From: JAPYTU01 sp036166735
GTDB lineage: Bacteria > Bacteroidota > Bacteroidia > Cytophagales > MED-G16
Direction: 5' to 3'
DNA: 38,255 nt
Assembly (NCBI GenBank): GCA_036166735.1
Contig: JAYZHG010000122.1
Span: 1 to 38,255 of the forward strand
Of this stretch, positions 7,849 to 16,194 are shown in pieces (the first letter of the stretch is position 1; the number at the start of each line of letters is the position of its first letter). A program made the position numbers and the translations under genes. Under the pieces are notes generated by a model that saw only the letters and a list, made by a program, of their open reading frames with translations, did no database searches and was not told where the DNA came from.

Positions 7849-10325
7849 TTATTATAAAACTTTATAAAATGATTAAAATTTTTTGCTTCAAATAGAATAT
7901 TCATATTTGTTTCCCCTATTACAAAATTAGCATTTACTTTTGACTCTTTGTTTAAAATATAATCATTGAATTTTTTTTCTATTTTTTTTAAATCTTGCCA
8001 ATTTGTTTCGGATATAGCATAAAATTCAAAATTTTCTTTTAATATAAACTTATCTATATAGAGGACGTTTTGTAAGTTTAATTCTTTGGTAATTTTATTG
8101 ATCATATTAAAAATAAGGTCTGATTTATCATTGTTTATTATTATATAATAAAATTTCTGGTCTTTTGCTTTGACTAGTTTTGGTAATCCTGAAAAAACAA
8201 ATTTTTTCTGTACATCTTTAGCAGAGTTTAATAATGAATTAGCATATTCTGATGTGTTTATAAGTAATGAATTTTTTAAAAATTTTTTCAATTCATATTG
8301 AAGCGTAAAACTGCCATGCTTTTTACCTTTAGCTATTGATTTTAGAAGTGATAAATTTTCAAAGTATTCATTTTGTTTATAAAGTATTTTTAAAGAATCA
8401 ATTTGTTTGATCACATAATCATTTTTTTCTGATAATAATTTTTCATATAATAGTTTATATAAGTCAAGTAATAAATTATACTCTTCAAATTCATCTATTT
8501 CATAATTAGGATTGATAATTAACTTAGCAAAAATTGATTCAGGAAATTTTTCTATTATATAATTTTTATAATAATTTTTTTCTTCAGAGAGTAGATACAG
8601 TTGATATAATACATCTGGTAAAAATTCTGATTCAGAAAACCTATTTATTAATTGAGTATATGTTTTGATTCCTTTGTTAATTTCATTTAGATTTTGAATA
8701 TAAATTTTCCCTAGCTCATATAAAGATTTTTCAATTTCATTTAATAGAATTTTTTTATCTTCAATTTTAAATGGCAATAGAGAAATTAAATATTCTTTAT
8801 TGATATTTTCATTGGTTTTTTTTTCTGAAGTTATGATTGATTTTTTTTCTATTTCTATTTCATTATTTGAAACGAATATGATTTTTGATTGTACTCTCCA
8901 GTTATCGGTTAGATTTCTATCTCCCCATTTGCTATAGAACTCATCTTTTCCTCTATTAACAATTGATATATTATTAAAATACCAAACAGAATTATTAGTT
9001 GTGGTTATGATTTTAGAATCTTCGTCATAAAAGTTTAAACTTTCTTTTGGTTCAACTTTTTTCTTTTTCTTTTCTTTTTTTAGTTTGTTTATATAATCAT
9101 TTAATATATTATCTAGTTCATTTTGTGATACTTTTGTTAATGATATTAAACTATCATTTTTATTGATAGTTAATAAATTGTCTACTAATTTATTTAGCAC
9201 ATCACTTTTATCTTTTAACTGTTTATAAAGTACATTTTCTCTATTAATATTTTGTAAAGCACTATCATAATATAGTTTTGATATAGAATAATTATTGTAT
9301 TTATAATAATGAATATTTGCTATTTCTAGATGTGCTTTGAACAATAAATTTTTATTGTTAATTGTTTTTTGAATTGACAATTTATAATTGTCAAGTGCTT
9401 TATTTAAAGAATCTTTTTCGTAATAATATTGTCCTAATTCAAAATAAATTCTATTTAAATAATCATTGTTTTTTTTATCTCTTATCAATTTTTTAAAATA
9501 TTTGTTTATGGTTTCTTGATCTGATGATTTTGTTGATGATCTGACATAGTATAATTTTGCAAAAAGTTCGATTTCTAATTTTGGATTATTTTTAATACAT
9601 TTTTCAAAATATTTTTGAGCCTCATCATAGTTATTATTATTTAAATGTATTTGTCCGATTAAGAAATAGACTTTATTTTCTAATGTCCTGTCTTTTGTAA
9701 GATTTTCTATTTTTTTTAAGTTAATAAGTAGCTCACTATTCTTTTTTAATTGCTTAAATAAGTAGACAGAATACTTATAAAAATCTATTTGATAATCATT
9801 ATATATAGTTGTATTTTTAAGATAGTTGTATACTTCTTCAGCTTCATTAAACTGTTTGTTTTCAGTATATGAACGCATTAAATTTATTAAAGCTAAATCT
9901 TTGGCTTTTTTTATATTGGATTTAGAATTAACATATTTGAGAGTAATTATAGATTGTTTTAAGTTTAAATCAAGTAATCTTGATTTTCCTATTAAAACAT
10001 AACTAGGATACACATATTTGGATTCAGGATGTCTTTGAATAAGTATAGACAGTTTTTCTATGCTTTTTTTTGTTTTTTCACTATGTTGGTTGACTACAGA
10101 AGAATCAATTGTATAATTTATTGGAATTAAGCTATCATAATTAATGATTGTGTTATTTTCAAGGGTTAGTTCAATATCATTGATAATTTCATTAGCAACA
10201 AAATATGCATTGTATTTAGCTGTGGTATCGTCATATATTTTATTTATTATAGAATTACATGCATTTAAAGTTATTAAAACAAAGATTGATGTATATAACC
10301 TAATTTTATTTGTATACTTAATCAT
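7845..10325 (-). CDS. sprE: SprE/PorW-like TPR lipoprotein of type IX secretion
   Basis: 826 residues. The N-terminus is a lipoprotein signal with lipobox LNAC, acylated cysteine at position 23. After it comes the TTAKYNAYFVANE segment typical of SprE/PorW, then many tetratricopeptide-like helical repeats over about residues 60-390 (for example HLNNNNYDEAQKYFEKCIKN). A lysine-rich linker lies at about 412-430, and a second repeat region follows to the C-terminus. SprE in Flavobacterium and PorW in Porphyromonas are required for type IX secretion and connect translocon and core complex. Here the gene leads a minus-strand unit with PBP1A and uvrC and faces the gldKLMN operon. Assignment rests on the lipobox, the N-terminal motif and context, because TPR sequence itself is poorly specific. 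Confidence 0.82.
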   Translation of the reverse strand: MIKYTNKIRLYTSIFVLITLNACNSIINKIYDDTTAKYNAYFVANEIINDIELTLENNTIINYDSLIPINYTIDSSVVNQHSEKTKKSIEKLSILIQRHPESKYVYPSYVLIGKSRLLDLNLKQSIITLKYVNSKSNIKKAKDLALINLMRSYTENKQFNEAEEVYNYLKNTTIYNDYQIDFYKYSVYLFKQLKKNSELLINLKKIENLTKDRTLENKVYFLIGQIHLNNNNYDEAQKYFEKCIKNNPKLEIELFAKLYYVRSSTKSSDQETINKYFKKLIRDKKNNDYLNRIYFELGQYYYEKDSLNKALDNYKLSIQKTINNKNLLFKAHLEIANIHYYKYNNYSISKLYYDSALQNINRENVLYKQLKDKSDVLNKLVDNLLTINKNDSLISLTKVSQNELDNILNDYINKLKKEKKKKKVEPKESLNFYDEDSKIITTTNNSVWYFNNISIVNRGKDEFYSKWGDRNLTDNWRVQSKIIFVSNNEIEIEKKSIITSEKKTNENINKEYLISLLPFKIEDKKILLNEIEKSLYELGKIYIQNLNEINKGIKTYTQLINRFSESEFLPDVLYQLYLLSEEKNYYKNYIIEKFPESIFAKLIINPNYEIDEFEEYNLLLDLYKLLYEKLLSEKNDYVIKQIDSLKILYKQNEYFENLSLLKSIAKGKKHGSFTLQYELKKFLKNSLLINTSEYANSLLNSAKDVQKKFVFSGLPKLVKAKDQKFYYIIINNDKSDLIFNMINKITKELNLQNVLYIDKFILKENFEFYAISETNWQDLKKIEKKFNDYILNKESKVNANFVIGETNMNILFEAKNFNHFIKFYNK

Positions 10326-10406
10326 ACATTTAATTTAACATTTTAGAAAACGATTCTTTTTAATAATTATTTTTATAAATAAATTGGCATTAATTATTAT
10401 TTTAAT

Positions 10407-11258
10407 ATGAGGCATAAAATCATTAAGTGGTTTAAGTTTAAACTTCAAATAATTTTTAGAAATGAAAGAGATTTTAAAGACATAATCTTATTTGATTTTT
10501 CAAATTTCAATTTAATCATTTATACTATTTTATTTTTCTTTATAATATTTTCATTTTCTTTTTTTTTATCAACTACAATATTACAAAAATGGTTTGATCC
10601 TAGATATGCAGAACAAAAAGCTAATGAGCAAATAATTGATTTATCTACTTCTATTGATTCATTAATTACTTCAGTTGAAGTAAAGGATCAGTTTATTGAA
10701 AATATTATGGTTATTATATCAGGAGAAGAAAATAGAAAATTAGAATTAGAAATTGAAGAAAAATCTTCTTTGGGAAATGACATTAAATCTAATTATGCTG
10801 CTGTTGATTCTTTTTTTAGGAAAGAATTTGAAAAAAATATTAATTATTCTGAGATTAATGATTATTCATCTTATGATGAAAATATTTTTTTAAACCTTAT
10901 TTCTCCAGTTTCTTCTGGTATTGTATCAAGTGTTTATAATCCATCTCAAAAGCATTTTGGAGTAGATTATGTTTGTAAGAAAGATGAACCAGTAAAATCA
11001 GTTTTTGATGGTATTGTAATATTTTCTTCATGGACACAGGATAATGGTTTTGTTATTTCAATAGTTCATCCTAATAATATTATTTCTATGTATAAGCATA
11101 ATGCTAAAATATTTGTCCAACCTGGTCAGTCGGTTAAAACGGGGGATGTAATTTCAATTATAGGAGATACAGGAGAATTATCTTCTGGTCCACATTTGCA
11201 TTTTGAATTATGGTTAGATGGTAAATCTATAAATCCTTTAGAATTTATTTCATTATAA
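10407..11258 (+). CDS. M23-family peptidoglycan endopeptidase, membrane-anchored
   Basis: 283 residues. A basic cytoplasmic N-terminus is followed by one transmembrane helix (about 36-58), a coiled-coil-like acidic stretch (about 70-150) and a C-terminal lysostaphin-like M23 domain. The zinc and catalytic residues are all present: H183 and D187 in HFGVD, H231 in YKHNAK, and H263/H265 in GPHLHFE. Such proteins cut peptide cross-links in peptidoglycan, and some act in cell shape. The bactofilin gene begins 40 bases downstream. In several bacteria M23 enzymes and bactofilins are paired, with the bactofilin scaffold positioning the hydrolase; that partnership is inferred here. The gene is divergent from sprE across an 81-base gap in which I see no clear promoter motif. 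Confidence 0.92.
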   Translation: MRHKIIKWFKFKLQIIFRNERDFKDIILFDFSNFNLIIYTILFFFIIFSFSFFLSTTILQKWFDPRYAEQKANEQIIDLSTSIDSLITSVEVKDQFIENIMVIISGEENRKLELEIEEKSSLGNDIKSNYAAVDSFFRKEFEKNINYSEINDYSSYDENIFLNLISPVSSGIVSSVYNPSQKHFGVDYVCKKDEPVKSVFDGIVIFSSWTQDNGFVISIVHPNNIISMYKHNAKIFVQPGQSVKTGDVISIIGDTGELSSGPHLHFELWLDGKSINPLEFISL

Positions 11259-11259
11259 C

Positions 11260-11267
11260 TAAATTTG
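11260..11267 (+). promoter_or_regulatory. Possible Bacteroidota -7 element upstream of bactofilin
   Basis: TAAATTTG matches the Bacteroidota -7 consensus TAnnTTTG exactly and sits two bases after the M23 stop. A start site about five bases downstream would give a 25-30 base leader before the bactofilin GTG. I see no convincing TTG at -33, and the motif occurs by chance about once per kilobase in DNA this AT-rich, so this is only a candidate internal promoter for the bactofilin-ATP synthase genes. Confidence 0.3.
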
Positions 11268-11298
11268 TAATATTACTAAAAAACCAAATTTTTAAAAA

Positions 11299-11679
11299 GT
11301 GGATAATTCAAACGGAACAAATAATATAATTGGGGAAGGCAGTAAATTAAAAGGCAATCTTAGTACTGCTGGTAATATTAGACTAGAAGGGAAGGTTATA
11401 GGCAATATTAAATCATCTTCAAAAGTAGCTTGTGGAGAAACTTCAACTGTAGATGGAAATGTTATTGCTGTAAATGCAGAAATTGCTGGGAAAATTACTG
11501 GAAAAGTAAATGTTACGGAATTGCTTATTTTAAAATCATCAGCAGTAATACATGGTGATATTTCAAGTAAAAATTTAATTATTGAATCGGGAGCAACTTT
11601 TAATGGAGCTTGTAATATGGGGGGAGTAGAAGAAGAAACTATTCCAGATAATGAACCATCTGATAATAATAATGACTAG
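11299..11679 (+). CDS. Bactofilin (polymer-forming cytoskeletal protein)
   Basis: 126 residues. A short hydrophilic N-terminus leads into repeated beta-strand sequence with regular Gly and hydrophobic spacing (KLKGNLSTAGNIRLEGKVIG, then KVNVTELLILKSSAVIHGDI), the right-handed beta-helix of bactofilins, and an acidic tail follows. Bactofilins form nucleotide-free filaments, often membrane-bound, that localise cell-wall enzymes. The start is GTG: no in-frame ATG precedes the fold, and the first internal Met comes only after it. The neighbouring M23 peptidase is the likely functional partner. The 3' end overlaps the next gene by 8 bases. Confidence 0.92.
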   Translation: MDNSNGTNNIIGEGSKLKGNLSTAGNIRLEGKVIGNIKSSSKVACGETSTVDGNVIAVNAEIAGKITGKVNVTELLILKSSAVIHGDISSKNLIIESGATFNGACNMGGVEEETIPDNEPSDNNND

Positions 11680-11866
11680 TAAAAGATATTTTCTAAAATA
11701 CCTTAATCTTAGTTTCGAATTTTTTTTTATTTTATTGATATCAGCAATTGCTGGATATTCTATTGATTATTTTTTTGAAATTCAGTTTTATATTTTTACA
11801 ATGACCCTTCCAATTGTTTCCTTTTTTTACTCATTGTATAAAATTTATAAAAATGTTGATAGGTGA
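11672..11866 (+). CDS. AtpZ/AtpI-like small membrane protein
   Basis: 64 residues from ATG 11672. An in-frame ATG at 11651 would add seven residues, but it lies 29 bases inside bactofilin, so the later start is preferred. Two hydrophobic helices (about 12-30 and 36-54) are joined by a short SIDYFFE turn, the arrangement of the two-helix AtpZ/AtpI proteins encoded just ahead of bacterial ATP synthase operons, which are implicated in c-ring assembly or ion supply. Homology is inferred from size, topology and position, since the sequence is too short and hydrophobic for certainty. Its TGA stop is shared with the next start in GTGA at 11863-11866, implying coupled translation. Confidence 0.72.
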   Translation: MTSKRYFLKYLNLSFEFFFILLISAIAGYSIDYFFEIQFYIFTMTLPIVSFFYSLYKIYKNVDR

Positions 11867-12228
11867 TCAATGTAACGAAAATTAGTAGGATCTTTTATGT
11901 GTTCATTATATCCTTTGGAATATTTATATATTTTATTGATTCAGCATATTTTCATAAATATTTTTTGATTATTATAATGTTTAATATTTCACTTGATATT
12001 TTATTTAGAACATTATATAAAAATGCTTTATTACAAAAAGAAAAGGGCGTTTCTGTTGTATTATTAAGTAGTGTTTTGAGGTTGCTTTTATCTTTTCTTT
12101 TTCTTTTTCTTTTTGGACTTTTTTCACCAGACAATTATCTTATTTTCGTTTTAAATTTTTTAATTGTTTTTTTGTTATTTGTAATATTTGAAATAACAAT
12201 TCTATTACGTAATTTGCAACATATTTAG
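11863..12228 (+). CDS. Unassigned four-helix membrane protein ahead of atpB
   Basis: 121 residues starting at GTG 11863, which overlaps the preceding stop (GTGA). No in-frame ATG precedes the first helix. Four hydrophobic segments are visible at about 8-26, 32-48, 64-85 and 92-113, with basic residues between helices 2 and 3. I recognise no catalytic or binding motif. Position and size (between an AtpZ-like gene and atpB, seven bases before it) resemble the AtpI (ATP synthase protein I) slot of other bacteria, so a role in ATP synthase assembly is plausible but unproven. It should be listed as hypothetical unless a profile search places it in the AtpI family. Confidence 0.7.
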   Translation: MINVTKISRIFYVFIISFGIFIYFIDSAYFHKYFLIIIMFNISLDILFRTLYKNALLQKEKGVSVVLLSSVLRLLLSFLFLFLFGLFSPDNYLIFVLNFLIVFLLFVIFEITILLRNLQHI

Positions 12229-12235
12229 ACGAAAT

Positions 12236-13243
12236 ATGTATTTGAAACAGAAATCATTTATTATTTATTTTATTTTTATTGTTTGTTTGTGTTTTTCAAA
12301 TTTCGTTTTTGCTTTTTCTGAAGATAAAAAAGAAAAAATTGAGATGGGACCAATGATAATGCATCATATTTTGGATGATTATCAATATGAAATCACTGAA
12401 GGATTAGTGATTCCGTTGCCCATAATAGTTTATTCAAAAACTGATGGTTTAAAAATATTTTTATCTTCAAATCTTTTTGATGAGGATCATAATCCTAAAA
12501 AAGATGGTTATATGGGGTATTTATATGATCATGGTCATTTAAAAACAATAGACTCAAATCATTCATTTATAGACCTTTCTGTGACAAAAAACGTTTTGTT
12601 TTTATTTATAAATGCATTTTTAATGTTATCAATTTTTCTGCTTGTGGCGAGGGGTTATAAATCAAAAAATCGTGCTCCAAGGGGGATTCAATCTGTCGTA
12701 GAACCGTTGATAATTTTTATTAGAGATGATGTAGTAAAACCTAATATTGGTAAAAATTTTGAAAAGTATTTACCTTATATGCTCACTCTTTTCTTTTTTG
12801 TATTTTTTGGTAATTTGTTAGGATTATTACCAGCTGCTGCAAATTTAACTGGAAATATAGCTGTTACTATGGTTTTAGCTTTATTAACATTTTTAATAAC
12901 AAATTTGTCTGGTAATATGAATTATTGGAAACATATATTTTGGACACCAAATGTTCCACATGTTATGAGAATAATTATTTTACCAATTGAAATAATTAAT
13001 GTTTTTACTAAACCATTTTCTTTAATGATAAGACTTTTTGTTGCAATAACTGCTGGTCATATTGTTTTGTTGAGTTTTATAGGAATGACGTTTATTTTTC
13101 AAAGTTATTTTGTAGGACTTTTGAGTGCTTTATTTGCAGTATTATTAAATATTATAGAAATAGTAGTTGCTGTTATTCAAGCTTATGTATTTACAATGTT
13201 TTCTTCATTTTACATTGGCTTAGCAGTTGAACAGCAACATTAA
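12236..13243 (+). CDS. atpB: ATP synthase F0 subunit a
   Basis: 335 residues. The membrane part carries the hallmark of subunit a: essential arginine R266 in SLMIRLFVAITAGH, on the helix facing the c-ring. Other family text is GNLLGLLPAAANLTGN and a C-terminal hydrophobic pair. Together with the c-ring it forms the proton half-channels. The N-terminus is longer than in E. coli subunit a: a signal-peptide-like helix (about 1-26, ending VFAF), then about 90 polar residues rich in His and Asp before the first core helix at about 117. It starts the F0F1 block and is followed by atpE after 35 bases. Confidence 0.96.
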   Translation: MYLKQKSFIIYFIFIVCLCFSNFVFAFSEDKKEKIEMGPMIMHHILDDYQYEITEGLVIPLPIIVYSKTDGLKIFLSSNLFDEDHNPKKDGYMGYLYDHGHLKTIDSNHSFIDLSVTKNVLFLFINAFLMLSIFLLVARGYKSKNRAPRGIQSVVEPLIIFIRDDVVKPNIGKNFEKYLPYMLTLFFFVFFGNLLGLLPAAANLTGNIAVTMVLALLTFLITNLSGNMNYWKHIFWTPNVPHVMRIIILPIEIINVFTKPFSLMIRLFVAITAGHIVLLSFIGMTFIFQSYFVGLLSALFAVLLNIIEIVVAVIQAYVFTMFSSFYIGLAVEQQH

Positions 13244-13278
13244 AAAAAAATTATGTTAAACTTTTAAATTAATTAATT

Positions 13279-13542
13279 ATGATTGGATTATTGATATTAG
13301 ACATGAGTAATGCTCTTTTAGGGGCTGCAATAGGTGCGGGTTTATCTGCAGTTGGAGCAGGTATTGGGATAGGTATTATTGGGGGTAATGCTTTACAAGC
13401 AATAGCTAGACAACCTGAAGAATTTGGTAGAATTTTTTCAACTATGTTTATTATAGCAGCTTTGTGTGAGGTTATTGCTTTAGTAGGATCTCTTGTTGCT
13501 TTATTGATATTATTTGGAGCTATTCCTGAAACATACTTATAA
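13279..13542 (+). CDS. atpE: ATP synthase F0 subunit c
   Basis: 87 residues forming the usual hairpin: a glycine-rich first helix (GAGIGIGIIGG), a polar loop ARQPE with R44-Q45-P46, and a second helix with ion-binding carboxylate E64. Position 31 is Ile where Na+-type c subunits have Gln, and E64 is followed by Val where they have Ser, so proton specificity is predicted. An alternative start at 13303 (residue 9) would remove MIGLLILD; the upstream ATG is kept because it leaves a more usual 35-base gap to atpB, but the choice is uncertain. The protein multimerises into the membrane rotor ring. Confidence 0.96.
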   Translation: MIGLLILDMSNALLGAAIGAGLSAVGAGIGIGIIGGNALQAIARQPEEFGRIFSTMFIIAALCEVIALVGSLVALLILFGAIPETYL

Positions 13543-13563
13543 TCTTAATGATTTAAATATATT

Positions 13564-14064
13564 ATGGATTTATTAACTCCAGGTTCAGGTTTGATATTTT
13601 GGCAATTATTAGTTTTTGCTATTTTATTATTTGTTTTAGCAAAATTTGCTTGGAAACCTATAATCAAGTCTTTAAATGAAAGAGAAAAATTTATTAGAGA
13701 CTCTTTAAATTCAGCTAAAAAAGCAGAAGAAGATTTAATTAATATTAATAAAAATAGTGAAGAGTTATTGTCTAAGGCGAGAAAAGAAAGAGAACAAATT
13801 ATAATTGATGCTAAAAAATTGTCTAATTTAATGCAAGATGAAGCTAAATCTAAGGCGAAAGAAATGGCTGATTCGATAATTCAAGATGCTAAAAAAGTAA
13901 TTGATACTGAAAAACAAAATGCATTAAAGGATGTCAAAAATACAGTTGCTAATTTGTCTTTGGAAATTGCTGAGAAAATTCTTAAAAAGGATTTAGAAAG
14001 TGATGCATCACAAAAGAAGTATGTTAATGATTTAATTAAAGAAGTGAATAATTCTAAACTATGA
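13564..14064 (+). CDS. atpF: ATP synthase F0 subunit b
   Basis: 166 residues, normal for subunit b. One N-terminal transmembrane helix (about 10-28, QLLVFAILLFVLAKF) ends in KPIIKSLNEREKFI, the conserved junction to the stator stalk. A long charged helix rich in Lys, Glu and Ala then runs to the C-terminus and forms the peripheral stalk that holds F1 against rotation. The stop overlaps the atpH start in ATGA at 14061-14064. Confidence 0.95.
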   Translation: MDLLTPGSGLIFWQLLVFAILLFVLAKFAWKPIIKSLNEREKFIRDSLNSAKKAEEDLININKNSEELLSKARKEREQIIIDAKKLSNLMQDEAKSKAKEMADSIIQDAKKVIDTEKQNALKDVKNTVANLSLEIAEKILKKDLESDASQKKYVNDLIKEVNNSKL

Positions 14065-14600
14065 GAAATAATCGTGCGTCTGAGAGATATGCAAAATCTC
14101 TTTTTCAGTTATCAATAAAAGATAATTTGTTGAATGATATTAAGTCAGATATAGATTATTTGAAAAAACTTTTTTCTAGTTCAAGAGAAATTTCTCAATT
14201 ATATATTAATCCTATTATTCCAATTCATCATAAAATTGAGATTACCAATAAAATTTTTGAAGGAAAAATAAATGATTTAACTCTAAGAATGATGTTAAAC
14301 GTTATTTATAGAAAAAGAGACAATCTTATTGAAAATATATTGTTAAAATTTAATGAAATATATAATGATTATAATAATATAGTTGAATCTGAAATTATTA
14401 CAACATCAAAACTTGATCATGATAATCTTGAATATATTAAAAGATTTGCTAAAAAAATCACCAAGAAAAACATTTTCTTAAAAGAAAAAACAGATAACAA
14501 TATAATTGGAGGATTTAATTTAAAAGTTGGTGATAAAATGTACGATTGTACTGTGTCAAAAAAAATCAAAGAAATAAAAAAAATATTAATTAATAACTAA
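14061..14600 (+). CDS. atpH: ATP synthase F1 subunit delta
   Basis: 179 residues. The N-terminal helical domain begins with NRASERYAKSLFQLSIK, typical of delta (OSCP), and the C-terminal domain has IIGGFNLKVGDKMYD, the conserved Gly-Gly-Phe segment of the family. Delta caps the alpha3beta3 head and connects it to subunit b. It is coupled to atpF by a four-base overlap and followed by atpA after ten bases. The middle is strongly Lys/Asn/Ile-rich, more AT-biased than the slowly evolving atpA. Confidence 0.94.
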   Translation: MRNNRASERYAKSLFQLSIKDNLLNDIKSDIDYLKKLFSSSREISQLYINPIIPIHHKIEITNKIFEGKINDLTLRMMLNVIYRKRDNLIENILLKFNEIYNDYNNIVESEIITTSKLDHDNLEYIKRFAKKITKKNIFLKEKTDNNIIGGFNLKVGDKMYDCTVSKKIKEIKKILINN

Positions 14601-14610
14601 ATATAAAAAT

Positions 14611-16188
14611 ATGTCAGATATTAGACCGGATGAAGTTTCAGCTATAATTAGAGAACAATTATCCAATTTTAAATCAGAATCTGAGTTACAAGAAACAGGA
14701 ACTATTTTACAAGTTGGTGATGGTGTTGCAAGGATATATGGACTTTCAAATGCTCAATCAGGTGAATTACTTCAATTTGAAAATGGAATTAAGGGGTTGG
14801 TTCTTAATTTGGAGGAAGATAATGTGGGTGCTGTTTTAATGGGAGATTCTAGAAATATAAAAGAAGGAGATAATGTTAGTAGATCTGGAGAAATTGCCTC
14901 AATTGAAGTTGGAGATGAAATGTGTGGGAGAGTTGTAGACACTCTTGGAAATCCAATTGATGGGAAAGGAGATATCAAAGGAAAATTGTATAGTATGCCT
15001 TTAGAAAGAAGAGCACCAGGCGTTATTTATAGACAACCAGTAAATGAGCCACTTCAAACAGGTATTAAAGCAATTGATTCAATGATTCCAATAGGAAGGG
15101 GTCAAAGAGAGTTATTAATTGGAGATAGACAGACTGGTAAAACAGCGGTTGCAATTGACACAATAATAAATCAAAAAGAATTTTATGATAAAGGAGAACC
15201 TGTGTATTGTATATATGTTGCGGTTGGACAAAAAGCTTCAACAATTGCTCAAGTAACATCTATATTAGAAAAAAATGGAGCTCTTTCTTATACTATTATT
15301 GTTGCCGCTCCATCTTCAATTCCAGCACCAATGCAATTTTTTGCTCCTTTTACTGGTGCAGCAATTGGTGAATATTTTAGAGATACTGGCAGATCTGCAT
15401 TAGTTATTTTTGATGATTTATCAAAGCAAGCTGTTTCCTATAGAGAGGTTTCATTATTATTAAGAAGACCTCCGGGAAGAGAAGCTTATCCTGGTGATGT
15501 TTTTTATTTGCATTCAAGATTACTTGAAAGGTCAGCTAAAATAATTAATGATGATAAATTAGCATCAGAAATGAATGATTTGCCTGATTCTTTAAAGAAA
15601 AAAGTTAAAGGAGGGGGTTCTTTAACGGCGTTGCCAATAATTGAAACTCAAGAAGGCGATGTTTCAGCTTATATTCCTACTAATGTTATTTCTATAACAG
15701 ATGGTCAAATATTTTTAGAGTCTAACTTATTTAATTCAGGAATTAGACCTGCAATTAATGTTGGTATTTCTGTATCAAGAGTTGGTGGGCAAGCTCAAAT
15801 AAAGCCAATGAAAAAAATTGCTGGAAGTTTAAAATTAGACCAAGCAGCTTTTAAAGAGTTAGAAGCTTTTTCTAAGTTCGGTTCAGATTTAGATGCAGCA
15901 ACTCAACTTATTATAGATAGAGGTAAAGTAAATCAAGAAATATTAAAACAAGCTCAGTATTCACCTTTAAGAGTTGAAGAACAATGTGCAGTTATTTATG
16001 CATCGACAAAAGGATTTTTTGATGGTGTTGAATTGACAAAGATTTCTTCATTAGAAGAAGAATTTCTACAATACATTAATACAAATTGTAAAAATGTTTT
16101 GGATGAATTATCGAAGGGAATTTTAAATGATAAAAGTTTAAAAATCATTGAAGATTCAGCTAAAAAAATTGCTGCTAATTATAAATAA
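14611..16188 (+). CDS. atpA: ATP synthase F1 subunit alpha
   Basis: 525 residues, full length. It has the N-terminal beta-barrel domain, the P-loop GDRQTGKT at residues 171-178 and the C-terminal helical domain. ISVSRVGGQAQIK holds R390, the arginine finger that contributes to the catalytic site on the beta subunit. Alpha binds nucleotide non-catalytically and alternates with beta in the F1 head. The beta gene (atpD) is not next in this operon; atpG follows after six bases, which is the usual split arrangement in Bacteroidota. Confidence 0.98.
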   Translation: MSDIRPDEVSAIIREQLSNFKSESELQETGTILQVGDGVARIYGLSNAQSGELLQFENGIKGLVLNLEEDNVGAVLMGDSRNIKEGDNVSRSGEIASIEVGDEMCGRVVDTLGNPIDGKGDIKGKLYSMPLERRAPGVIYRQPVNEPLQTGIKAIDSMIPIGRGQRELLIGDRQTGKTAVAIDTIINQKEFYDKGEPVYCIYVAVGQKASTIAQVTSILEKNGALSYTIIVAAPSSIPAPMQFFAPFTGAAIGEYFRDTGRSALVIFDDLSKQAVSYREVSLLLRRPPGREAYPGDVFYLHSRLLERSAKIINDDKLASEMNDLPDSLKKKVKGGGSLTALPIIETQEGDVSAYIPTNVISITDGQIFLESNLFNSGIRPAINVGISVSRVGGQAQIKPMKKIAGSLKLDQAAFKELEAFSKFGSDLDAATQLIIDRGKVNQEILKQAQYSPLRVEEQCAVIYASTKGFFDGVELTKISSLEEEFLQYINTNCKNVLDELSKGILNDKSLKIIEDSAKKIAANYK

Positions 16189-16194
16189 ATATTT

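Noticed and set aside
3772..10325. Long T-rich plus-strand tracts as low-complexity repeats or terminators
   Set aside because: They are the complement of Lys/Asn/Phe-rich coding sequence in uvrC, PBP1A and sprE, with no hairpins attached.
11651..11671. Earlier start (MNHLIII) for the AtpZ-like gene
   Set aside because: It would overlap bactofilin by 29 bases and add an unneeded stretch; the ATG at 11672 gives the usual short overlap.
11299..11679. Bactofilin gene as a 5'-truncated pseudogene because it lacks an ATG
   Set aside because: The GTG start precedes a complete beta-helix domain of normal size, and the frame is intact.
13279..13542. Na+-type ATP synthase rotor suggested by the nearby Na+ pumps
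   Set aside because: Ile31 and Val65 replace the Gln and Ser ligands of Na+-binding c subunits, so proton coupling is the better reading.
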